62,000 nt of DNA from Phoronis australis (Eukaryota; Phoronida; Phoronidae): contig NMRA01000206.1 in NCBI GenBank assembly GCA_002633005.1, forward strand, positions 471,203 to 533,202. Reading direction: 5' to 3'. The position numbers and the translations under genes are program-made. The number at the start of each line of letters is the position of its first letter. Position 1 is the stretch's first letter. Below the pieces are notes generated by a model. That model did no database searches. It saw nothing but the letters and a program-made list of their open reading frames with translations, and was not told the DNA's origin. Shown here in pieces: positions 1 through 11,400 of the stretch.

Positions 1-2454
1 TAGCAGCGTTTGTCAAAATGTATCAACGTTAAATCTTCATAAATTACAAAGTAGCCGGTTGAACATGCCTTTCAGTTCAGCAAAAGTCGCCATGTTGTCG
101 GTGCCGCCGGAAATGAGACTAAGTCCAACGGGAATTCTCAGCACTTTTATCACTCAATAAGTAAGAACTGCGATGCTTAAATTTGGTGAAAACTAGTGAA
201 TCGCGCAGAATAGTAAGTAAAGATATATCTCCCTAATTTTTACCGTAAATTATCGGCGAAAATAATTTATACTAAGTTTTAAACTCGTAACTTATTCCGC
301 TGTCGTCCAAGATGGCCGAACCGATCCAAACAAGTGACCAAAATTTCGCCACAAAAATTGCAATAACTTTGCACTGCTTGGCTCGATTTTGATAATTTTT
401 CGATTTTTATTGAGTAGGATGCATTATCTTCCCGATGATAGTAAAGAATTTTTTCAAAACGAAAAAAAAAATTTTGGTTCGACCGCCCTAGTCCGAGTTA
501 ACGGTGTTTTTGGTCGGGAGTGTCGAATTGCTTACAAACCTCGCTAGTGTTTAATCAGTGGTTGCGCCTTCTTTAAGTAAAACATTTAAAACCACCATTC
601 TCCATTACTTTAACAAATACGGGTAAAATCTAAAGAAACAATTTCACATCTTACACCTCGACATCGTCTGCTTCTCACGCTGCATTCCACCGACTTTTGA
701 CCCAGATTTGTGTGCCCTCTCTGTAGGACGAGTCTATTTATAAGGTGTAATGTAAGAAAAAAATGGACAAAATGCAGTGTGCTTTATGGTCGTATAACTA
801 TTTAAGACATCTTGGAGAATGTAAAATATGGTAGATTTATTTTCATGGCAAGTTATATGGTTTGTGAAATCATGATTTTTGATGTAAATAATATCGTTCT
901 CAAATTACTCTCCCCTTCTAATGTTTGAAAAGACTATACCCATACTTCCTCAGCCAACATGGTGACTTCCATGGGGGATAGAATTAATCGCTGAAAGAAT
1001 TTCTTAAAAGTACCTATTTCATGAGTATCTTGAATTGCGAAGAGTAAACGTTTTCTCATAATCACTGACTAAGTGAGGAATTTTTTAGCCATCGGTGTTA
1101 GAAAGTAGGAAAAGACTCGTTTTCAATTGTTTTGAACCGCCTCACCCTGTTCGTGTTTCTCGACTGTCCGACTCCACTCTCCAGTATTGACAGTGACCAC
1201 CGTCTTTAGCTGGCCGTTGTAGAAATGGAAACTTTTCGGCGAATTGTGCCTCACATTGATTAAAACATCAAAGTCACGTTGTTATAAGTACCTTTTGCTC
1301 ATAGAGGGACACCCTTAGGGGGCTATCGATGTCAAATTCCTTCCAACTCGAATACTTTTAAGTTCTGTAATCTAGTGATCAACCTTTTTCTTGTTACAGT
1401 CCTTAGTTCAGTTACCCAAATCAGCATTTGGCCATTATTTACACTGCGCGTGCTCCTATATTTGCCGCGCCCATCAAGAGCCTCCTTAAGGTGTTAATTC
1501 TTCCATGAGCAAAAGGTACTTATAACAACGTTACTTTGATGTTTTAATCAGTGTGATTCATAATTTGCTGAAAAGCTTCTGGCGTATGAAGCGCGTATAG
1601 GAGCTTCACGGTATTGAAGGCCGGTTGAGACGGTAGTCACTGTCTACTTGCAGTCCTGACTCCTGTCTGTCTTGACCTGCTGAGGTCAAGTGCTGACTGC
1701 TGTATGGCTTAGAGTTAGTTGCGTAGACTGAACAGTAGAAGCAGGTTCCAATTCCAGGTTATTGCCTTCAGAGAGAGAGAGAGCTGCAAACAAAGTGAAT
1801 TGAAAAGTTTCTAATTTTTATGGTCAATCTCTTCTGTTGTGTAATATGAAAACAGGAGTACTGTAATACTGGATTTATACTGTTTAGAAACTTTGCGTGG
1901 TTTCATCTGCTCGACGTCCATTAATGTTCAATTTTTATGTCGTGTTGGCAGTATTTTCTGTACTGTGTGTTGTTCATAAGCATTTTTCTATATTTCTATG
2001 ACTCTGTGTTTTGGTTGGTAGTTCAAAATGTACGTGCATTTAAACTATTACGTTCCTTTTCTTGTCAAATTTTTGCCTGTTGTCGGTCGTAGTCTTAGAT
2101 CAATTTTACTGGTCTCGTGTGGCTAATTGTTCAGGCCCAACTAAGTGCCCACCTCTAAATGTGAGAAAAAATAGCTTCTTAACGCCTTTTGCTCGATTAT
2201 ACTCGACTTCTTGTTCGTTCACTCAATCTTATTTTCAGTTTAAGTGCAGTTAGCATTAAACCTGACTATATGATATATGTCCTACTTACACAGATATAGC
2301 ATTAATCCACAGGCTTAAAAGTGATCGGTGTCATGGAAACTACTGACCATTCAAGAGACTAATTTAAATCAGGTGAATTATTTCCAATATAATGCAAATG
2401 TGTGAGGGAGCCTGAGAAGTGTAGAAGTTGCATAACTAGGTGTGGACTTTTCAG
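1..2454. other. Upstream region of YEATS2, no coding gene seen
   Basis: No ORF here resembles a known protein. An ETS-like CCGGAA lies near 107-115 and a YY1-like AAGATGGCCG near 309-318, both common in animal housekeeping promoters. A TATA-like TATTTATAAGG lies near 733. The first coding exon of YEATS2 is preceded by a clear acceptor (TTTTCAG ending at 2454), so at least one non-coding 5' exon must lie in this stretch. I could not place it. The inverted repeat at 1190-1645 is listed separately. Confidence 0.4.
1190..1645. repeat. Foldback repeat with arms of about 130-165 bp
   Basis: The arm at about 1190-1324 is the diverged reverse complement of about 1481-1645. Shared blocks include CTTATAACAACG, AAAGCTTCTGGCG and GGCCGGTTGAGACGG (right-arm orientation). 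A third copy in the right-arm orientation lies at 43670-43813, next to the LINE remnant. It is therefore a dispersed repeat family and not a unique hairpin. No transposase is visible. Family unknown. Confidence 0.7.
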
Positions 2455-2473
2455 GCATCAATGAGGTAACGAT

Positions 2474-5400
2474 ATGGCAACCAAACGATCCATCGACCAC
2501 GACCCGGATTATGAAGACTACGAAGATGTATCGGATCGACAGACCAAACGTCAAAAAGTCCTGGAACAAGATGGTTAGTGATCTCTTGGTGTTTTTGTCC
2601 GTTTATGTGTTTTTGAAGTTTTTGGTGTTTGTGTATGAATTTAAAACTAAACTGTTTTGAATGACTAAAAATTCAACACATCAACATTAACTGGACACTT
2701 AAGAAGCACACCAAGCTAAAGCTGATGAAGGAATCCTCATGACTGTATTTATCATCAGTGTTTGAAAGAGGTAGAGTTGGCATACCTAGACCTTGGTCCT
2801 CCATCATGTCATATGGTCATTATCTCATTTCTTTTTATTTTATAGTGAGAGGGGTGAATCATAAAATAGCTGTGGGTTGTAACATTGCTGTTGCCGAGTG
2901 GGAAACAACAATATTCGTCACGTTTAGTGCTGAGGGCCTTTGTATTACCCAGCCATGTCGATCACTGATCGCACTTGTCTGATACCTAGCTTGGCTTTGT
3001 GTTTGCTTTGTGAATAAATTCAAATTTTGAAGCTGAGATATTATACATATTTTTGTGCCCATACTCAATGGAAGAACTTGTAATCTATATGAATGTTTTC
3101 AGTGAGATTCTGTGATTTTCCCTTTTAAATTAAAGAATTATAACTGATCCAGAAAGTATTGGCACACCATCTAGTACTGGTTCAGTATTCACTGGGGCTT
3201 GAATTGTTTGTGGTGTGGCAGTGATAAGCTGCTCACATACTAGTATGCGTGGCTGGCTACGTGGTCAGAAGTTCAACTCCAGGTGGCGCTGTGCTCTTGT
3301 AGGTAAAGATGCCACGATTAAAAAGATCGAAGACATTGTGCGCCACGAGTTTGAGAAGGAGATTGACTTCAAAGAGCAAGAGATTGACATCATTGATCAG
3401 GTGGGCGGTAACGTCTTAAGTAATGACATTTATAAATAAATTATTGTAAGACGAGACAATGATAAGTTTCCCCTAGCTACAGGAAATTATGACAAAAGCG
3501 CAATGAGATAATACTAAGAAGTCTTAATGAAAGTATTATTTACTGGTTTAAATATCCATGGTTTTATTAAAGCCACATGCATTGACAAAATGTCACTATC
3601 TTCAAACTAGGGAGATCTGTAATAAATAAACGCCACTCGTTCTGTTAGCTAGGTTGCCAAATTAAAAATGTCAAAATGATGCTGAATCTGATGTCAGAAA
3701 TTAAAACTTTTAAATGCTGTAATTTACACAGTACTGGGAAATTCATTCACACCGAGTGTCAATATGGACTTGGTTCATTATGACTGGTAATGTCAAAAGT
3801 GTCATAACACTGGCCTCCTGTCTCTCACACTAGTCAAATTAGCCATTTACATATTATTAAGAGTTACGATTAACAAACTTCTCAAAGATCTTAATGCTGT
3901 AAGCTTTCTCTTGCATCTGTAGAGACTGCATCAGGCACGCACCCTGTTGGACAGACTACGTGCATGTATCGTGGCCAAGTATTACAGCCATTCAACTCCG
4001 TCATCTCAGGTGAGTGACAGACATGCCAGTCTGAACAATTAAAGTGTATGTCTAAAGTAGTCGACCAAATTCCATTTCCACATCATGTCGACTAATTCTA
4101 CTCACAGTGTCATTAACAGGTACTGACCTGTCGTGACTCGTCATTCCAGTAAAATCCTTATTATCAATTGCGGTAAAGTCCATATCACGAGGGACAGCTA
4201 GTCAGATATCAGGGGAATCTCAAGTTAACACAAAAGTATTTTTTGATATTTTCCATTCTGCTTTAATTTGAACTTGAGCTAAGTTGCTAACATTCTGTGT
4301 TCGAGTACATGATGGTTTACATTGACGAGCTTCAATCTCAAGTTCGCACTTGATGACACTTAGATTCAAGCTATAAACTTGAGATTTTGAGTTGAGGCTC
4401 AACTTTATAGCTTTATGCTGGGGTCTTCATGAGCAAACTAGAATTGAGCAGTCATCCATGTAAACCATATCTTACTGGAGCACAGAATAATAGTCACTTA
4501 TCTTGTTCATATTGATAACAAGTAATTTTAAGTTCAATTTCAAATCTTGAGATTAGAACTAGAGTTGCTAAATGGTGTTTATACTTGCCTGCTTGCCTGT
4601 CTTTGACTCAGGCTTCCAGCAGCAGCAGCACGGCCGTCCTCCATCCTGCTGTTAAGAAAATGGTCGGCAAGCGTCCCAAGGCTGAGTATGTTCATCCCGC
4701 ACTGACCGACTCTGCTGCTAAGAAAGAGTCTGTCCAACAAGGGAGCAAAGATTGTCCACCCGCAATAGAACATTTAACGAAACAAGACAAGGAAGAGGTT
4801 TGCTTAGTTATTTACATTGTTGTCTTCCTATCTATTGTTATTTCAAGTGCGTCACAGAACATTTCTATCAGTTAGGCCTACAAGCATTGTTGGTTCTGGT
4901 CTCTTTTTTTTGAAAATTGAGTTGGTGGTTACTCACTTTCTCAAAAAAGAAAATCCACCTGAGAGGAGAAAAAATGATTTCAGATTTATTTTTTTCTCAT
5001 CCCGTTGGAAATCATGACTTTTCAAACCTTGCTTATCCTTGCTTACCCTTGCTTATGTGCCTTTGTGCAGCTTAAAGTAAAACACGACCTTGGCAATGAG
5101 CAAATGTCTCAAAATGAACCAGAGCACAGAAAAGCAGATTCTGTTAAACTTTAGCATGTATTAAAATACTTCTTGTCATGAATGAAATGGATAGCTAGCC
5201 ACATGTATGCTTGTTAAAACTTTCTCAAAGTTTGTCATTGTCAGTTAAGTTTTGAAAACAACTGTTACATTGCATTTGTCTATCACTTTAGCACACTGAT
5301 TCAGCCACAGCAGTTAATGAGGATTTCAAACGGGTCTCCAGATTCAAAGTGAAGAAGAAGATTATTGTCGGGAATGTCTCAAAGTAAGTTGAATGTGATG

Positions 5401-8400
5401 GTAACTCGGTATAATTCTGAAGTGTCCCAGGTATGGTCTTTATCTTGAGTTTTTGTACAAACAGAACTTGCTTGAAGAAATAATTGTGGTTTGTATATGT
5501 AAATGTAAATGTTTTATTTTGATGTTGGAAATCTTTGACAAATATAGCAATTTTACCTTACATAGTAAGAATAGTTCACTAGGTTATTGTAAAACAAAAG
5601 TACCAGCCAAGGATATAATTTTACTGAGAACTAACAGTGTTTTTCTTATTCCGGGAATCTCAAAAGTGTTGTGCATGGTAAAAAAGTTACAAAAAATCCA
5701 CAATTGACTCAAATTGCAGGGAACCAAATTTTTAGAACTTTGGCACTAAACGCAACCAGTTGTTTTGCCAAGGTGGAGAACAATCATAAAAGTTGTTTTC
5801 TGCTGTTCAATTTGGACATAGTAGTGCTCCTTCTGTGGAGCACATGGAGGCTGGAATAGAGTCAGCTGTGTAGAGTCTGCAAAAACCCATCCCCAACTTC
5901 TGTGCCTTGCTTATGAATTATGGATTCCTGGGACACCATTATTCCCAATACAACGGTTTTCTTGTATTCACATTTCAAAGTATTTTGGTAACATTGTTTG
6001 GGACACCCATATTTCTTTTGGGATTTACGATTGGCGAGATAATAGCCACCTGGTAAGTGAGATGGTTTGCAATTGGCCAGATACAATCCAGGATGAACTA
6101 TGATTGGTTAGGTAGTTGTCACATGATAATCGAGATAATTGGTGATTGGCTCAGTTCTTGTCATATGATAAGTGAGGTAACTTGTGATTGGCTAGGTACA
6201 TCCCACATGATAAGCGAGATGAGAATGACCAGGCAACACACAAGTGGATGGTCTATGTCCGTGGCTCTAAGGCAGAGCCCAACATTGATGGTTATGTGAA
6301 GAAGGTCTGGTTCTTTCTGCACCCAAGTTACCGACCTAATGACCTGGTCGTCATAAGGTAATGTATTGTACCGACCTAATGACCTGTCCGTCATAAGGTA
6401 ATGTATTGTACAGACCTAATGACCTGGTCGTCATAAAGTAATGTATTGTACCGACCTTATGACCTGGCCGTCATAAGGTAATGTATTGTACCGACCTAAT
6501 GACCTGGCCATCATAAGGTAATGTATTGTACCGACCTAATGACCTGGCCGTCATAAGGTAATGTATTGTACCGACCTAATGACCTGGCCGTCATAAGGTA
6601 ATGTATTGTACCGACCTAATGACTTGGCCGTCATAAGGTAATGTATTGTACAGACCTAATGACCTGGCCGTCATAAGGTAATGTATTGTCAGGGCTCGAC
6701 GTTATTAAAATCGCCAGGTCGCATTTTGCGACCTAGCCAAAATCCCAGGTCGCATTTTCAAAATCCAGCTCGCATTCGTAAATGCCAGGTCGCAAAATTT
6801 TCCCGCCATTTTTACACGCCAAAATAGATTTTTTAGATCATCGAGAAATTGCTCTTACTTGCAGCGTTAAATACTCACAAATTTCAGATCTCAAAATTGA
6901 CTTCATTCATGCAGGTGCCTTACTGTTCTTCACGACCGCCATTGAAAGACTCTAGAGCGCAAGGCAAGTTGCCGACGTGAAAGTTGAATCAGTGCTCTCT
7001 AACTGACTTGTGCATTCGAGTAGCTAAACTTGCGATGTGAAAAGGGAGAAAATGCCCCTTGAAAAAGTATCCGGGATATTTTTAGATCTGGCCTGCTACT
7101 GGTTGTCATCAAAGTCGTTAACGATTCAAACTAACTCGGGTAATGGCGAGTTTGCTCCGCAATACCTTCCAAGTACGGGAAAAATAGGTCAGTCACAAAA
7201 CGACACGCATGTCACTAGTGTTAACTTTCTTTCCGAGGTATAAAACAAAGCCAGGATTTGGTTTTTACATATTGTGAAAAGACGTTTTTGAAAACTGAAG
7301 TTGTGTAAAATGAAAGTGACACACCATATAAGCTGCGTGACAATTTTAAATCACACGCGGTCGTTTGTAGTGCGCTATGATGAGCGCTAGCTTGAACCGT
7401 GGGCGCTTCATTGGAAATTCTCAAAAAAAAATTAAGGGGGGACTTTTAATAGATCAGTGAGCGCTTATTATGAAACACTTTAAAGGTAGGGAGTAAGCTT
7501 GTGCGTGAGCATAGTCGTTAACCTCAGTGTTTGCGGTAATAAGATATTAAAACGCTGCAATGGTAAGAAACGTTATAATAATACGATTTTGCGAGGCAAA
7601 CTCCATCTCGTAGGGGTGACTTCTGGATATCGTTACCACCTACATTGTACCCTTTTTAGCCACCCGGAATGATTTTGTTTTTAACTGCCCGCTTCAGCCG
7701 GAACAAGGTTGTTTCTATAGGAGTCTGAACATTTTACGGCGACGGTGGTTCGGGGAGCGAAAAGTTGCCGGGGGGGGGGGGTGTATAAAAAGAAGAATGA
7801 AACGTTCGCTAACTTGAACCACAATTTCGCATCTAGTGCCAGTTTAGTTGCAATAACTGGCTACGGGCATAGAATACAGGATTTACAGAACATCGACCTC
7901 GGGAAACATCGGAGCAGGAAAACGTCAGTTCTCGGGGTTATATCGGTCCCGGTACATCGGGTCTTTTATAACCGCTGGGAATCTGAGTTTATTTTCAAAT
8001 AAACCAGAGCCAAGCCGGTATACTCTTCATTTAGGGCAGTCGCTGTTCTTTGAAGTGGTGCGCGCGCGTGAGTTCACGCACTTGAATCGCTGGAGTATGC
8101 CTACACTTTACGTTGGCAACGAACGGGTGAAAGACAAATCATATTTCGCGCAGGTAGCCCCAGAAACAAGTAAGGGGTTAGACAATTTCTTGGCCAGTGG
8201 AAGTAAAGACGTGACCGTCGTTTGGCGATTAATAAGGTTGTCATTTTCACTTTGGCTGTCTAATACGATAAAAAGCAGAAGCACATCTCAGTCTAAGTCA
8301 CGATTGTGTGCCGGGGCCGCTTGCGCGCTAACGGTGCCGCAGTGCGGTATCAGGGATATTGTCGTGGATATTTGGTACATGTAATAAGGATATCTTATGT

Positions 8401-11400
8401 GAAACATAAACATTTTTGTCCACCACAAAGTTTGGTAAGTTAATCGCTTAAGAATTAGTAGAAACACCGTTGTTTTGTGAAGTTTTATCACCTGTTAAGC
8501 AGTGGCCCGAAACTTTCTTCGGCGAATCCGGGAATTTACAAAAGTGGCCGAAAGAGTTAGCCAATGATACGCGTCGAAGATCGATACTGCATATCCCATG
8601 TTCACGCGACTTGCTTACAAGTCATCGGGAGGGCTGTCCCCGTTAGTGTTGTTTTGAACTTGGATTTGGCAGCGACCAAATAACGGTCGGATTAACAAGA
8701 TCTGCTTTGTATTTGCCAGGTATCTGTTGAGAAATGTAAAAACTCAGCTCGCATTCGTTGGAAATTCCAGGTCGCATTTTGCGACTTGATACGAGCTGAC
8801 AAAAATCTCAGCTCGCATTTCCAAATTTCAGGTCGCAAATGCGACCTGCAGCTCGTTATGTCGAGCCCTGATTGTACCGACCTAATGACTTGGCCGTCAT
8901 AAGGTAATGTATTGTACCGACCTAATGTGATGACCAAACTTTGTTGGAAGGTTGATTTGACTAGTCACCAAACGGCACAATTTAAATGCACTTTCATTTT
9001 TTGCGATGTTATTGGTCAATTCTTTATTCATGTGACCCCAGCGTGCAAACCCGTGTATATGTGACTTGCCAGTGCATTTCAGTGTAAGTTGAAGACAAAG
9101 TCTTCTCTATTATTTGTTTTGGGTCCATACACACTGTGAACACACTTCTAATTTGACCAAAAGTGCATTCTACCTACTCTCCACTTTTTCGGCACCTCAT
9201 ATCAGATAAGCTGCTGATGCCAGGCACAGACTCAATTAAAAACAATTATGGACTGTAACGACTGTTGCCACACTCCCCACAGACACAATCAAAGTTAGGT
9301 CTCTTCATGATGTCATGTCATGTGAATGTACTTCGTTACAAGTCTATTTATAGAACGTGTTGCTGGTGACCTTTTGCCTTCATCTGCAGTTGCTTGTCTA
9401 TCACATATGTTATTCCTCAAATCATGATTTAAGGATGTTTGACCTTCATCCTATTGACCTTTGGGTTTTGACCTCTGAGTCTTGACCTCTGGGTCTTGAC
9501 CTCTGGGTCTTGACCTCTGGATTTTCCTGTTTCGTTACAGCCAGTCACCATTTCATCTATGCCGGAGAGGCTGGGGCGAGTTTCCTGTACGGGTTCAGCT
9601 GCACTTCCGTGATCCTCGCAACAAACGTGTTGATATTATTCATAATCTTAAGGCAAGTATTCTCAACACAAGCCATTTGTCTTTTCTTGGGAGTAGCAGT
9701 AGGTTTTTGAAACATTTAATTCCAGGAGTTTGTTTATTTTTCATCTTTTACTTCATATGACTGTATAATCTCACTAAGATTGTGGCTTAATTCTGTTATG
9801 GATCTTGATACATAGTTTGGTGAGTATGTCGCATTAATTTTGAATAAAAGCAACGAATTGCCAAATTTGCCTGTTTTTCATTTCTTGAATGTCGGTAATT
9901 TTCTCAACATATCCAGAACAGAGCATGAAAGTAGTATATCATTACTTTTTGGTGCTTAATTGCTTTTGTGAAAAATGAGAATGAAGTAAGCTGGTGAATT
10001 TTCACCCTAATTGTTGATTGAATTTGAATTGAATTGAAATTGAATTTGAATTGAAGCATTTTCATTCTTTTGCTCACCATGTTACAGCTCGACCGCACTT
10101 ACACAGGTCTTCAAACACTAGGAGCGGAGACTACAGTTGACATTGAGCTGGAAAAGGACAGTCTCCCCTCAACGGCACACGTCAAAGACTTGGTGCTGAA
10201 AAAGGAAAACTGTCATAGCATCCAGAATACCGGAGAGAATCCTCTTGCCAGGTTACATAACGGTTATGTGCAAACACCTTTTGACAAGAAGACTTGTCAA
10301 TCAAACGATGCTCCTAACCATCAGATGAGCATGGATGACCACCAGCAGGTGGCAGGAACGTGCCAGGGTTCGGAGACACAACTGAAGCACGAGTTACACG
10401 AAGCAGTAAGTAGCTCCACCGGTGGGGACAGTAGATCGTGTGCGGTGAACGTAGAAGCAGTTAACACTGGCGGTGTAGTGTCATCTAGTGCTGTGAGCAG
10501 TACAAGCACTGGTAACGTTGACAAATTACAGGTGGAGCCACGTTTCAGTCTGGAACATGGTCCAGGCAGATCTGTCGGTTCTGTCAATCATGTTAGCCTC
10601 GGATTGAAGAAGGAGCCTACTAACGTTAATCTCCGTGAATCTCATGAGAGCCGAAATGCTGCAAACGCTGGCAAAATTTTGTCCACCAACACGCATGGAG
10701 AACTGTTACGCAATATCAAACAAGAGCCTATGGACACGAGTTTTGTGGCGGCTAATCATGCTATCTCAAAAGCTGCGCAGCCGTTGCAGTTCAAGCGTTC
10801 AGAGAAATCAGCCAGCACATCGGTTGCTGGGAAACCGTTGCTGAGTTTCGGCCAAACCAACGGTCGTATGCCATTACTACAGCCTAATACTACATATGTT
10901 CGGTGTGTCGACAACAGTGGTAAGATCTATCTGGTCCCGCACCACCTCATACCCAAACTAGTTGACTCAGGAAACATCCAGAAATCCGGCGCTACGGAGC
11001 TGCTATCGAAATCCCTGCTGGCGACACCTGGTGCAAATACTGGCACAGCTGTTGCTCCGACTGCCACTTTGGTAAGACCGTCTATGTCTGTGGGGCAGAC
11101 GTCAAAAGTTGTCGGTGAACAAAGCCTAATAAAAACTAACAAGTCTAAAAGTCTTTTAAATTTAGGCATTGCTACTGGAACATCAACTGCTACAGACAAA
11201 CGAAGTTTTGCTGTCGGTGCTGCGACAATCTCAAAAATAGGAACCTGTCCAACTAGCGCGAATACTGCTGCTAAGCTGTTCAATAACAGCGCAAATACTG
11301 CTGCTAAGTCTCTTCAGAACAGTGCTCAGTTTGTGGTCAATAGCAAGAATCCGTCTGGTTCTAAGTACGTTATTATACGCACAAGTACGCCAGGGTCAAA

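Noticed and set aside
6331-6690. CRISPR-like direct repeat array
   Set aside because: The 40-bp units are contiguous with no unique spacers, are derived from a splice junction, and the genome is animal.
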